This document shows, piece by piece, positions 41,807-51,121 of a stretch of 64,000 bases of DNA. The notes beneath the pieces were generated by a model, which worked only from the letters and a program-made list of their open reading frames with translations, was not told where the DNA came from and ran no database searches. The stretch lies in the NCBI RefSeq assembly GCF_023555005.1, contig NZ_JAMJPJ010000004.1, forward strand, positions 62,001 to 126,000, read 5' to 3'. A program made the translations under genes and the position numbers. Source of the DNA: Halomonas llamarensis. Lineage in GTDB: Bacteria; Pseudomonadota; Gammaproteobacteria; Pseudomonadales; Halomonadaceae. Positions within the stretch are counted from its first letter, which is position 1, and each line of letters starts with the position of its first letter.

Positions 41807-44791
41807 GTGGCAGACAAGGATTGCACCGCCCAATCGTTTTGCTTGCATTGGCTGACAGCAGGGCTTATCGGCTTGCTGATCACCTTCCCGGCTTATGCCG
41901 ATAAGCCTGGGATTCGGCTAAGCAGCGCAGAAAAAGCCTTTCTTGAGGAAAACGAGCCGATCATTTTTGTCAGCCAACGTGCCTACCCGCCGTTTGAATT
42001 TGTCGGCAACGATGGCGAACGGCAGGGCATGATGGTGGAGCTGGCCCACTGGATCGCTACCGAGGCGGGATTTCACGCCCAGTTTGTTAACACTGACTTC
42101 AGTGCCGCCCAAGCGCAGATTCAACGCGGTGACGCCGATGTGCTCACCAGCTTTTTCTACAGCGACAACCGCGACCAACGTTTTGATTTTACTCAAACGA
42201 TTTTCGAGGTCCCAGCCGCCATTTTTGTTCGCGCAGACCGCCCCGATATTGCGCAGTTACAGGACCTAAAAGGCCGTCGCGTGGCGACTCAACGCGGTGA
42301 CTACGCCGAAGAATATTTGGCAGACACGAACCTAGATATTGAACTCGTCTCTACCGCCAACTTTGCCAGTGCCGCTCAGGCCGTTTTGGCCGGTGATGCC
42401 GACGCCATGGTCGGTGATGAGCAAATCGTGCTTTATCACCTTTACCGTGAAGGGCTAAATGATGAGATGAAACGGGTAGGGGAACCGCTCTATACCGGCT
42501 TAAACGCCATGGCCGTGATTGAGGGCAATCAACCGCTACAAAGCATTCTTAACAAGGGAATCAACCAGGCTCGCAAGCAAGGCACGTTGGATCGATTAAA
42601 CGAAAAGTGGTTCGGCGAGATGCTGCCCTCCGCGCGTATCAACTGGCGCGACTATTGGCCCCATGCGCTGCTTGTGATGATCGCCGCACTCTGGGTGATT
42701 GCCTGGAACCTATGGCTGCGCCAGCTAGTACGCCGCAAAACCCGCGAACTACGTCATCACCAAAAACGCTTAACGGAAATACTGCACGTCACCCGCACGG
42801 CCACCTGGGAACTGGATGTCGCCACCGGTCTACTTAGCGTCAACGACTGCTGGGCCGAAATACTGGGTTACGCGCCCGAAACGCTCAGCATTTGCAGCCT
42901 TTCGCAGTGGCGGGGTTGGGTCCACCCGGATGACCTTACCGAAGCGGAGCAAACGCTAAACGCCCACTTACGTGGCCAAACATCCAGCTACTCTTGCGAA
43001 TATCGCTTACGCCACCGCGATGGCCACTGGCTATGGGTGCTTGACCGCGGCAAAGTCACGAGCCGCAATGACCAAGGAGACGCACTTAAAGTCTCAGGAA
43101 CCCGCATTGATATTAGCGCTGAACGCCACGCTGAAGCGGATCTTCATTTGGCGGCGAGTGTTTTTCGCAACGCCCACGATGCCATCCTGCTCACTGATCG
43201 CGATGGCGTGATCGTAGACATCAATGCGGCATTCACACACATTAGCGGATTTGAGCCGGAGGACGTGCTTCACACGCGTGCGACACTATTGGATTGCCTA
43301 GGTAATGAGCAGGCGACCTGGCAGGGCGAAGTACAGGAAACACGCAAGAATGGCGAACATTTTCCGGCGCTTTTGACCATTTCACGCGTCGATAATAGCG
43401 CTGACCGTAGCACCCACTTTGTCGTTGTCTTAACCGATATTTCCCGCCAAAAAGAGTATGAAAACCGGCTGGAGCACCTCGCCTACTTTGATCGCCTAAC
43501 CAACCTACCTAACCGCGAAGGCTTAACCCAGCACCTAACACACGCCATGACCAGCGCTCGACACCACGGCCATCGCGTGGTGCTTGCCTATCTCGATCTT
43601 GATGGTTTCAAGCAAATTAACGATACCTATGGTCATACGCTAGGCGATCAAGTGTTAAAAGTCATTTCTGAGCGGCTTCGCAGCGCGGTAGAGGGTAATA
43701 GTACGGTCGCGCGCCTAGGCGGTGATGAGTTCGCGATTATGCTACTTCACCTGCACAGCGACGAAGCGATGCAGCATGTCATCAATATCCTCATCCAACG
43801 CGTCAACCAGCCAATGTGGCTTGCCGGTCACGAACTCAACGTGTCAGCTAGCATTGGCGTCGCCTGTTACGCGGGTCATGATGATATTGAGCCAGACCAG
43901 TTCATTCGTCATGCCGATCACGCCATGTACCAGGCCAAACAGTTAGGGAAAAACCGCTACCACATTTTTGATTCCGCACACGAACGCGCCGTACGCGGCC
44001 ACCACCGGAGCATCGCCCGTATGCAGCAAGCACTGAACAATGACGAGTTCGTGCTCTTTTACCAACCCAAAGTCAACATGCACAGCGGTGAGGTGATTGG
44101 CGTCGAAGCGCTCATTCGGTGGCAACACCCTGACAGAGGCCTGTTATTGCCCGTCGCGTTTTTACCCGACCTTCAGCAACATTCGCTCGCGATTGCCGTG
44201 GGCGAATGGGTGGTTCACACGGCAATAACCCAGTTTTGCGACTGGAAAGAACAAGGTGTGCATTTGCCGGTTAGCATCAATATTGATGGCATTCACTTGC
44301 AGGACGCAGGCTTTACCGACTGGCTGCAGCAAACATTTTCACGCTACCCCAGTGTGGCGCCGGGCGATATCGAAATCGAAGTGTTAGAAAGCAGTGCGTT
44401 AGACGACATTCATCATGTGGCAGGCATTATGCGACGTTGCCAACGTTTTGGCGCTCACTTCGCCTTGGATGACTTCGGCACGGGTTATGCCTCGCTTGCT
44501 TACCTACGCTATTTACCCGTCGAGCAGCTTAAAATCGATCGCAGCTTTGTGTTCCATATGCTCGAGAAAGAAGAGGATTTGGTCATGCTCAAAGGCATAC
44601 TAAGCCTTGCCAAAGCGTTTCAGCGGCGCGTTATTGCCGAAGGGGTAGAAACCTACGCCCATGCGCAGGCACTACTGACTCTTGGCTGCCAGTACGGCCA
44701 AGGTTATGCTTTTGCACGCCCCATGCCCGCCAACGACATGCTGCCGTGGGTAGAAGGCTTTACGCTGTCTAATGCTCCAACAAGCCCTTAG
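41807..44791 (+). CDS. Periplasmic-sensor PAS-GGDEF-EAL protein
   Basis: A 994-residue inner-membrane c-di-GMP enzyme. In order: a signal-anchor (about residues 10-31), a periplasmic amino-acid-binding-type (SBP_bac_3) domain (about 40-268, with RAYPPFEFVGNDGERQGMMVEL), a membrane helix (about 281-301), a PAS_3 domain (about 325-440), a PAS domain (about 445-555), GGDEF (about 560-720, RLGGDEF intact) and EAL (about 735-985). The EAL motif reads EALIRW, and DDFGTGYASL, LKIDRSF and AEGVET are kept, so both activities are possible. GTG is the start, with AGGGAGG 8 bases upstream. The bound ligand is probably an amino acid or similar solute, which is inference. Confidence 0.92.
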   Translation: MADKDCTAQSFCLHWLTAGLIGLLITFPAYADKPGIRLSSAEKAFLEENEPIIFVSQRAYPPFEFVGNDGERQGMMVELAHWIATEAGFHAQFVNTDFSAAQAQIQRGDADVLTSFFYSDNRDQRFDFTQTIFEVPAAIFVRADRPDIAQLQDLKGRRVATQRGDYAEEYLADTNLDIELVSTANFASAAQAVLAGDADAMVGDEQIVLYHLYREGLNDEMKRVGEPLYTGLNAMAVIEGNQPLQSILNKGINQARKQGTLDRLNEKWFGEMLPSARINWRDYWPHALLVMIAALWVIAWNLWLRQLVRRKTRELRHHQKRLTEILHVTRTATWELDVATGLLSVNDCWAEILGYAPETLSICSLSQWRGWVHPDDLTEAEQTLNAHLRGQTSSYSCEYRLRHRDGHWLWVLDRGKVTSRNDQGDALKVSGTRIDISAERHAEADLHLAASVFRNAHDAILLTDRDGVIVDINAAFTHISGFEPEDVLHTRATLLDCLGNEQATWQGEVQETRKNGEHFPALLTISRVDNSADRSTHFVVVLTDISRQKEYENRLEHLAYFDRLTNLPNREGLTQHLTHAMTSARHHGHRVVLAYLDLDGFKQINDTYGHTLGDQVLKVISERLRSAVEGNSTVARLGGDEFAIMLLHLHSDEAMQHVINILIQRVNQPMWLAGHELNVSASIGVACYAGHDDIEPDQFIRHADHAMYQAKQLGKNRYHIFDSAHERAVRGHHRSIARMQQALNNDEFVLFYQPKVNMHSGEVIGVEALIRWQHPDRGLLLPVAFLPDLQQHSLAIAVGEWVVHTAITQFCDWKEQGVHLPVSINIDGIHLQDAGFTDWLQQTFSRYPSVAPGDIEIEVLESSALDDIHHVAGIMRRCQRFGAHFALDDFGTGYASLAYLRYLPVEQLKIDRSFVFHMLEKEEDLVMLKGILSLAKAFQRRVIAEGVETYAHAQALLTLGCQYGQGYAFARPMPANDMLPWVEGFTLSNAPTSP

Positions 44792-44927
44792 ACCAGACAC
44801 CTTGCGCATTAACCCCATGGGCATAACGCTATCGAGCGGTAAAGGGAAAGAGTGCCGCGCTACGTGCATTCGCTCGCTTCGGGAAGTAGACTAGGCGCAC
44901 AATCATCTCGACACTCGGAACGACTCA

Positions 44928-45443
44928 GTGACCAAGCAACACTCTTTTGATCGCGAAGAACTGCTGGCCTGCTCGCGCGGCGAGCTTTTTGGCCCCGGAA
45001 ACGCCCAACTTCCGGCTCCCAATATGCTGATGCTCGACCGCATTACAGCTATTACGGAAGATGGCGGCGAGCACGATAAAGGCGAGCTGATCGCCGAGCT
45101 GGATATTGCCTCCAACTTGTGGTTTTTTGACTGCCACTTCCCCGGTGACCCGGTCATGCCCGGCTGCCTGGGGCTGGATGCTATGTGGCAGCTCGTCGGC
45201 TTTTACCTTGGCTGGCTAGGCCACCCTGGCCGCGGTCGCGCACTCGGCTGCGGCGAAGTGAAATTTTCCGGCCAAATTTTACCTGATGCGCAAAAAGTCA
45301 CTTACCGTATCAACGTCAAGCGTATCATTACGCGGCGCCTAATCTTAGGCATCGCCGACGGCACCGTTGCTGTCGACGGGCGTGACATTTACCAGGCAAA
45401 CGACTTACGCGTTGGCCTGTTTACCTCCACTGCGAATTTTTAA
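44928..45443 (+). CDS. fabA: 3-hydroxydecanoyl-ACP dehydratase/isomerase FabA
   Basis: A 171-residue enzyme that introduces the cis double bond of unsaturated fatty acids. The active site pair is His70 ([12 protein letters not shown]) and Asp84 ([16 protein letters not shown]), matching E. coli numbering. The start is GTG at 44928, giving exactly the family length; the ribosome site is weak. It is followed 12 bases later by fabB, the usual operon. Confidence 0.97.
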   Translation: MTKQHSFDREELLACSRGELFGPGNAQLPAPNMLMLDRITAITEDGGEHDKGELIAELDIASNLWFFDCHFPGDPVMPGCLGLDAMWQLVGFYLGWLGHPGRGRALGCGEVKFSGQILPDAQKVTYRINVKRIITRRLILGIADGTVAVDGRDIYQANDLRVGLFTSTANF

Positions 45444-45455
45444 CAGGAGGCTCCC

Positions 45456-46673
45456 ATGCGACGAGTGGTAGTCACCGGCCTAGGCATCGTTTCTTGCTTG
45501 GGCAACGACCAGCAACAGGTGCTAGAGGCGCTCAAACAAGGGCGTAGCGGTATTCGCTTTAAAGACGAGTATGCCGAGCGCGGTTTTAGAAGCCATGTCG
45601 CCGGTAGCGTGGATATCGACCTTGAAGCGCTCATCGACCGCAAGCTGCTGCGCTTTATGGGCGATGCGGCCGCTTACGCGTATATCTCCATGGCCCAGGC
45701 CATCGAAGACGCAGCGCTAACGCCCGAGCAAGTATCTAGCGAGCGCACTGGCCTCATCGCCGGCTCCGGTGGTGCCTCAAGCGCCAACCAAGTAGAAGCC
45801 GCCGATGTGCTGCGCGAAAAAGGCCTTCGTCGCGTTGGCCCGTACCGCGTAACACGTACGATGGGCAGCACCGTGTCAGCTTGCTTGGCCACGCCGTTTC
45901 AAATCAAAGGCGTCAACTACTCGATCTCATCTGCCTGCGCGACATCGGCACACTGCATTGGCAGCGCCATGGAACAGATCCAGATGGGCAAACAGGATGT
46001 GGTATTTGCCGGCGGCGGTGAAGAGGAGCACTGGACGCTCTCGTGTCTTTTCGACGCCATGGGCGCGCTCTCGACCCACTACAACGAGACGCCAGACAAA
46101 GCCTCGCGCCCCTACGACCAGGCCCGCGACGGCTTTGTGATCGCTGGTGGCGGCGGCATGCTGGTGCTCGAAGCGCTAGAGCATGCCCAAGCCCGCGGCG
46201 CTAAGATTTACGGCGAGCTGGTCGGCTATGGCGCCACCTCTGACGGCCACGATATGGTCGCCCCTTCCGGCGAAGGCGCTATGCGCTGTATGCGCCAGGC
46301 GATGGCCACGGTCGACGGCGATATCGACTACATCAACACCCATGGCACCTCCACGCCCGTGGGCGATGTCGCAGAGCTCAAAGCTGTGCGCGAAGTCTTT
46401 GGCAATACCACGCCAGCGATGAGCTCGACCAAATCGCTTACCGGTCACTCTTTAGGGGCAACCGGCGTGCAAGAAGCGATTTACTCGCTGCTGATGATGG
46501 AAAACAACTTTGTCGCTGCCTCTGCCAATATCGAAAACCTCGACGAACAGGCCGACGGTTTTGACATCGTGACCCAGCGCCGCGATAGCGTGACGCTAAA
46601 TCGGGTGCTATCGAACAGCTTCGGGTTTGGTGGCACCAATGCTTGCTTGGTATTCCAGCGCTATATGGACTAA
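45456..46673 (+). CDS. fabB: Beta-ketoacyl-ACP synthase I FabB
   Basis: A 405-residue condensing enzyme that elongates the cis-3-decenoyl-ACP made by FabA. The catalytic triad is visible: Cys161 ([10 protein letters not shown]), His in [11 protein letters not shown] near residue 293, and His in [15 protein letters not shown] near 328. AGGAGG is placed well before the ATG. A strong bidirectional terminator follows. Confidence 0.97.
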   Translation: MRRVVVTGLGIVSCLGNDQQQVLEALKQGRSGIRFKDEYAERGFRSHVAGSVDIDLEALIDRKLLRFMGDAAAYAYISMAQAIEDAALTPEQVSSERTGLIAGSGGASSANQVEAADVLREKGLRRVGPYRVTRTMGSTVSACLATPFQIKGVNYSISSACATSAHCIGSAMEQIQMGKQDVVFAGGGEEEHWTLSCLFDAMGALSTHYNETPDKASRPYDQARDGFVIAGGGGMLVLEALEHAQARGAKIYGELVGYGATSDGHDMVAPSGEGAMRCMRQAMATVDGDIDYINTHGTSTPVGDVAELKAVREVFGNTTPAMSSTKSLTGHSLGATGVQEAIYSLLMMENNFVAASANIENLDEQADGFDIVTQRRDSVTLNRVLSNSFGFGGTNACLVFQRYMD

Positions 46674-46703
46674 TCGCTAACGTGCGAGATAAACGTTAGC
46701 GAC

Positions 46704-46748
46704 AAACAAAAACGGCACCGACTGTTAACGCAGCGGTGCCGTTTTTTT
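46704..46748. terminator. Bidirectional terminator between fabB and the acyltransferase
   Basis: AAACGGCACCG (46710-46720) pairs with CGGTGCCGTTT (46734-46744), with a run of Ts after it and a run of As before it. It can end both converging messages. Confidence 0.88.
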
Positions 46749-46779
46749 ACTGAGCTATTTTTATCATGGTTTAGGCACG

Positions 46780-47511
46780 CTAACTTGACTCTGGGCGCGG
46801 CACATCGGAGATCTCTTGGAGCTGCCCTTCCACCCAGGCTTCCACTTCCGCTATCACTACATCCGGGGTTTTATCGGCCGTGTCGATCGGCGCGCCGATC
46901 CGCACTCGCAAAACCCCTGGGCGTTTCACCCAGTGACGCCCCGGCCAGCACTCGCCGGCATTGTGCGCCACGGGCAATACCGGCACGCCTGCCCGGCAGG
47001 CGATGACGCTACCGCTTTTGTTGTAGCGTCGACGCTGGCCCGGATCCACCCGCGTACCTTCAGGAAAAATCAGCACCGAAAGCCCGCTTCTTAAACGCGC
47101 CTCCCCCTGCGTTAACACCTGCTTCATCGCCCGCGCGGGTCTAGAACGATCCAATGCAATGGGGTCCAATAACCGCAGTGCCCAGCCAAATATAGGAAAC
47201 TTTAGCAGCTCTTGCTTGAGCACCGTGCAGACTGGCGGTTTCATCACCTGCAAAAATACCGTTTCCCACTCACATTGGTGGTTCGCTTGAATCACGCAGG
47301 GGCCACTGGGTAAGTTTTCCCGACCTTCGATCTCATAGCGTACGCCGCACGCGATACCAAACCAGACAACGATAAAGTGGTTGTAAAGGTTAAGTAGCCG
47401 ATAACGGGCAGAAAGTGGCAAAAACGGGGAGATTGGTAGAAATAGCACGCCACATACCAACAGGGCGGTGAAATAACCCAGATAAAAAATCGCGCTACGC
47501 ACGGTGTTCAT
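46780..47511 (-). CDS. PlsC-like 1-acylglycerol-3-phosphate acyltransferase
   Basis: A 243-residue membrane-bound acyltransferase of phospholipid synthesis. The first 55 residues are hydrophobic. The HX4D-type motif appears as NHQCEWETV near residue 77, with Glu in place of Asp, a variant seen in a PlsC subfamily. The glycerophosphate-binding motif is FPEGTRVDPG near 149. It is downstream of, and overlaps by 4 bases, the RmlD-like gene, and converges on fabB; whether it is the main PlsC of the cell or a specialised one cannot be told. Confidence 0.86.
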   Translation of the reverse strand: MNTVRSAIFYLGYFTALLVCGVLFLPISPFLPLSARYRLLNLYNHFIVVWFGIACGVRYEIEGRENLPSGPCVIQANHQCEWETVFLQVMKPPVCTVLKQELLKFPIFGWALRLLDPIALDRSRPARAMKQVLTQGEARLRSGLSVLIFPEGTRVDPGQRRRYNKSGSVIACRAGVPVLPVAHNAGECWPGRHWVKRPGVLRVRIGAPIDTADKTPDVVIAEVEAWVEGQLQEISDVPRPESS

Positions 47512-48401
47512 AAAGCAGCACCCTCCGCGCCATTTTCGTCTTGCGCGTCACGGGTTAAGCACCACGCATCTAAAAGTCTTCCCACTTCTAACCGCCACGG
47601 CTTTTGATGGACACCGAACACATCCAACACGCGTCGGCAGTTCAATACGCGACGAAGCTTGGCATCGTGGTGGTGATTCAGCGCCTTTACCTCGCCGAGC
47701 ATAATCGTTTCACCGCGCCCTTCTAAGTGCGTTGCCAACTGCGTGCGCACCATCGAGGTAAAGGTAAAGGCACTGACCGGCTCAGTACCTGCCAAATGAT
47801 ACGCGCCCCAGGCGTTTGCGCCGCAACCAAGCTGCTGCAGCATACCCACTAGCGCCGCCGCGACGGCATCCGCCGAGGTGGGGCAAAAAATCACATCTTC
47901 TGCCGCCCGCACGCTATCGCCTACCACCAAACTATCGATAATTTCATTGACCCACGCGTGGCTACCTTCCAGCGCAAACAGAGGCCCTAAACGCACAATC
48001 AGGTGGCGCGGGTAGTCTGCCCGGATACGATCACCGGTTTTGACTAGCCGCCGCAGGCTATCATCCCGCGGGGCAGGGACAACGTGCTCATCAATCGGCA
48101 CGTCAAAGCCATCTTCATACAGCTGATCCGACACGCACCACACCAATGGCACTCCTTGGGCGCGGCACGCATCCAGGCACGCATCCACCGCATCCGCATG
48201 CGCGGTGACCGCCGCCGGCGCCATAGAAAGCGGGTGCGCCAGCGGCGGGATAATGACCGCATCCGGGGCCACATGCGTTAAGTGCTCGGGCGCAAGGTTG
48301 GCATCTTGCTCAATCACCAGCTCTGTATCCGAGCGGCGGCTAGCCTCCCGCGCCAGCGCCAAGCTCAAGCAGTGCCCCGCATCTAAAATCAGCAGCTTCA
48401 C
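47508..48401 (-). CDS. RmlD-like sugar-nucleotide-binding/NAD-dependent epimerase-fold protein
   Basis: A 297-residue extended short-chain reductase-type protein. LVWCVSDQLYEDGFDVPIDEHVVPAP near residue 88 and RHLIVRLGPLFALEGSHAWVNEII near 132 follow the pattern of dTDP-4-dehydrorhamnose reductases. The N-terminal glycine motif is degenerate (LILDAGHCLSLALAREASR lacks GxxGxxG), and the tyrosine-lysine pair is not clear, so catalytic activity is in doubt. GTG start with GAGAGG 5 bases upstream. Coupling to the acyltransferase hints at a shared envelope role. Function unproven. Confidence 0.7.
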   Translation of the reverse strand: MKLLILDAGHCLSLALAREASRRSDTELVIEQDANLAPEHLTHVAPDAVIIPPLAHPLSMAPAAVTAHADAVDACLDACRAQGVPLVWCVSDQLYEDGFDVPIDEHVVPAPRDDSLRRLVKTGDRIRADYPRHLIVRLGPLFALEGSHAWVNEIIDSLVVGDSVRAAEDVIFCPTSADAVAAALVGMLQQLGCGANAWGAYHLAGTEPVSAFTFTSMVRTQLATHLEGRGETIMLGEVKALNHHHDAKLRRVLNCRRVLDVFGVHQKPWRLEVGRLLDAWCLTRDAQDENGAEGAAL

Positions 48402-48674
48402 GAATGCCTCTCTCCCATCGCGGTAATAACGCTGTTCGACCCCTCAAAAGTAATGGCTAATTAACCCCCTCAGGACAAATGCCTACTTTTTCAAAGGTTC
48501 TAGGTGGGCATAGTATATCAGCTCATCAGCCCACCCGTAGCAACGTCTATGTGCTGACATCACCGAGGAGCCGCGATAACTGAGGCGCTATATACTGCCA
48601 AGCTGGCGGCAGTTAAGGGTACAAAGAAGGCTTTTTGAAATTTCATTCTACTTCCCTAATAGGACGACAGGATA

Positions 48675-48692
48675 CAAACAAACGTTTGTTTG
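48675..48692. promoter_or_regulatory. 18-bp perfect palindrome, TetR-operator-like
   Basis: CAAACAAACGTTTGTTTG is fully self-complementary. Its length and form resemble operators of TetR-family repressors. It is 274 bases upstream of the RmlD-like gene; no TetR gene is in the window. Confidence 0.5.
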
Positions 48693-48724
48693 CATTGGAT
48701 GTAGCTTGCCTATCGAAGCCTAAT

Positions 48725-48752
48725 ATAAAACCCTGATAAATCAGGGTTTTAT
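48725..48752. terminator. Terminator after ssb
   Basis: ATAAAACCCTGAT and ATCAGGGTTTTAT form a perfect 13-bp stem with a 2-base centre, with T-runs on either strand. It is 58 bases beyond the ssb stop. Confidence 0.85.
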
Positions 48753-48810
48753 AATTCAAATATGTACAAGGCGTGGGTATTGGCAACGTTACACGCTATC
48801 TTGCCATGCG

Positions 48811-49431
48811 TTAAAACGGTATCTCGTCGTCGAAATCGTCGAAATTACCCGGATCCGGTGCACCATAGTTATTGTTTTGTTGGTTGTTGTGTTGATTGTT
48901 CTGCTGGCCTTGTTGGGGCTGCGCGGGTGTACCCTGCTGGTTAGGGGCGGGCTGAGGTCCGTTTTGCTGGGGCTGACCACCGCCCTGGTACGGGTTCCCC
49001 TGCGGGGTATTCTGCTGCTGCGGGTAGCCGCCACCTTGCTGAGCGCCTTGATAGTGGCCTTGCGACATGCCGCCACCCTGGGAGTCACCGCCACCGCGAG
49101 AGTCGAGCATCTGCATGTCGTTGCCGACGATCTCGGTGGTGAAGCGGTCCTGACCGTTTTGGTCCTGCCATTTACGCGTTTGCAATCGTCCTTCGATATA
49201 AACCTTAGAACCCTTTTTCAGGTATTGCTGGGCGATCTCCGCGGTTTTATTAAACAGCACAATACGATGCCACTCAGTACGCTCTTGGCGCTGGCCGCTT
49301 TGGCGGTCCATCCAGGTGTCGGTGGTCGCTAGATTGAGGTTTGCCACCGCGGTGCCTGATGGTGTGAAACGTACTTCAGGGTCTTGCCCCAAGTTGCCAA
49401 TCAAGATGACTTTATTGATGCCGCGCGCCAT
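48811..49431 (-). CDS. ssb: Single-stranded DNA-binding protein
   Basis: A 206-residue SSB. The OB-fold spans residues 1 to about 112 ([65 protein letters not shown]). A long Gly/Gln/Asn/Pro-rich linker follows, ending with the acidic tip DFDDEIPF that docks repair and replication partners. AAGGAG precedes the ATG. The ssb-MFS-uvrA arrangement is common in gammaproteobacteria. Confidence 0.97.
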   Translation of the reverse strand: MARGINKVILIGNLGQDPEVRFTPSGTAVANLNLATTDTWMDRQSGQRQERTEWHRIVLFNKTAEIAQQYLKKGSKVYIEGRLQTRKWQDQNGQDRFTTEIVGNDMQMLDSRGGGDSQGGGMSQGHYQGAQQGGGYPQQQNTPQGNPYQGGGQPQQNGPQPAPNQQGTPAQPQQGQQNNQHNNQQNNNYGAPDPGNFDDFDDEIPF

Positions 49432-49515
49432 AAAAGCTGCTCCTTGTCTGTCTTTGTAAAGCTGTCGTCAAATCATTATGCATCTACTTTCGATGCTGTT
49501 GCTGCTGAGTGAATG

Positions 49516-50895
49516 CTATTGCTTGGGCGGTGATAAAAGCCGTGATAACGCCGCTTGGTCGAGCTGCTGGCGGTTGACCTTAAGGTAGGCCAGCCGTTCT
49601 TCCGGTACCACCATCACGTCTTCTACGCCAGCCACATCAGCCAAGCGCTCCAACAAGGCATCTAGCGTATCGGTGTGCTCCTCACTTAAAGCGACCACTT
49701 CACTCGATAGCGGCGGTGGCGAGGGCATCGACCACATCGTCACCCACCATAAAAATGCCAGCGCGGCGGCGCCGAGAAATACCGCGTCTAACCCCCACGT
49801 ATGCGCCAGCCACCCGCCTAGCGTCCCGCCTAAAAAGGCACCTAAAAACTGCCCGGTGGAGTACACTCCCATCGCTGTGCCCTTGGCCCCCGCCGGGGCG
49901 AGTTTACTGAGCATGGAAGGCAGCGTTGCTTCTAGCAAGTTGAAGCCGGTGAAAAATATCAGTAACCAGAAAAATAGCCCCGCGCCTTGCGATACCGGCA
50001 ATCCAAGGCTTGCCAAGCTCAGCACCATCGCGCCAATCGCCACGAGACACATGAGCTTCATACGCTGTTTTTTCTCGGCGATGATGACCATTGGAATCAT
50101 CAGCACAAAGGCCGCACCCATAATGCCCAAATAAGCCAGGCCATGATGCTCAATACTGATACCGGCATTGACCAAGCGAAGCGGCACGGCAACAAAAATC
50201 GCCATTAGCACTAAATGCAGGGTAAAAATCGACAGATCGAGCCGCCATAAATCCGGGCGCGTGATCACGTGGCGTAGCTGTTGGCGGTCCATTCCCACAT
50301 CGCGGTGCTTAAGCCGCCGAGGCGCCGGCGGCACCCAGCGCCACAGCGCCAAAAGCCCCACGAGCGTTAGCGCGGCGGTAAACCAAAACACACCGGCAAG
50401 CCCGGCCCAGGCGGCGAGCCACGGCCCCAGCACCATCGCCAGCGCAAACGAAAGGCCAATCGAGACGCCAATTGTCGCCATCGCGGCGGTGCGTACCTGT
50501 TCGCGCGTTTGATCCGCCAACAGCGCCATGATCGCCGCCGCGACCGCCCCGCTACCCTGCAACGCTCGCCCGGCGATCACTCCACCGATCGAATCCGCTA
50601 GCGCCGCCACCACACTTCCCGCAGCAAACAGCAAAAGCCCCAACGCAATCATTCGCTTGCGCCCATAACGATCAGACAGCCAGCCGAACGGGATCTGCAG
50701 GCACGCTTGAGTCAACCCATAAATCCCTAAGGCCACACCGATAAGAAGCGGCGTGGCGCCCGCTAGGGCTTCGGCATAGATCGCCAACACCGGCAATACC
50801 ATGAAAAGCCCGAGCATACGCGAGGCATAGAGCCCGGCGAGACCGCTAATAGCTCGGCGCTCAGAGGCCAGCAACAGTGCGGAAACCTTACGCAT
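49516..50895 (-). CDS. YajR-like MFS transporter with C-terminal cytoplasmic domain
   Basis: A 459-residue inner-membrane protein. Twelve helices occupy about residues 15-385, with the motif A sequence FGWLSDRYGRKRMIALG near 70. After the last helix comes a soluble tail of about 70 residues (DTLDALLERLADVAGVEDVMVVPEERLAYLKVNRQQLD) with the ferredoxin-like pattern of the YAM domain of YajR. AAGGA precedes the ATG. It is divergent from uvrA and lies beside ssb. The substrate is unknown. Confidence 0.87.
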   Translation of the reverse strand: MRKVSALLLASERRAISGLAGLYASRMLGLFMVLPVLAIYAEALAGATPLLIGVALGIYGLTQACLQIPFGWLSDRYGRKRMIALGLLLFAAGSVVAALADSIGGVIAGRALQGSGAVAAAIMALLADQTREQVRTAAMATIGVSIGLSFALAMVLGPWLAAWAGLAGVFWFTAALTLVGLLALWRWVPPAPRRLKHRDVGMDRQQLRHVITRPDLWRLDLSIFTLHLVLMAIFVAVPLRLVNAGISIEHHGLAYLGIMGAAFVLMIPMVIIAEKKQRMKLMCLVAIGAMVLSLASLGLPVSQGAGLFFWLLIFFTGFNLLEATLPSMLSKLAPAGAKGTAMGVYSTGQFLGAFLGGTLGGWLAHTWGLDAVFLGAAALAFLWWVTMWSMPSPPPLSSEVVALSEEHTDTLDALLERLADVAGVEDVMVVPEERLAYLKVNRQQLDQAALSRLLSPPKQ

Positions 50896-51121
50896 AGAAT
50901 CCTTGTGGCAACGACGGTTACACGTGGTGAACGTATAGAATGAACGTTTTGATCAACAATGGTGACCATACGTTTAAGACAGCCCGCTATTCTAGCGCGT
51001 TGCCTCGATAGTGGAAACGACCGAGGGAAACCTTACCCGCCTGCATCAAACCTCATCCGCTTTGCCGAACAGGGTATAAGAAACGTATAATCGTTCTTTT
51101 GCTGCGCGACACGAGGTGTTA

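Larger units (their letters stand above)
48402..48810. other. Intergenic region upstream of the RmlD-like/plsC-like operon
   Basis: A 409-base gap with no gene that I can support. It holds a long-loop hairpin (GGTGGGC and GCCCACC, about 48506-48539), a CTGCC/GGCAG stem near 48599-48616, an 18-bp perfect palindrome (48675-48692) and the ssb terminator (48725-48752). Confidence 0.55.

Noticed and set aside
50896-51121. LexA box before uvrA
   Set aside because: No CTG-N10-CAG match with the flanking AT pattern was found in the gap.
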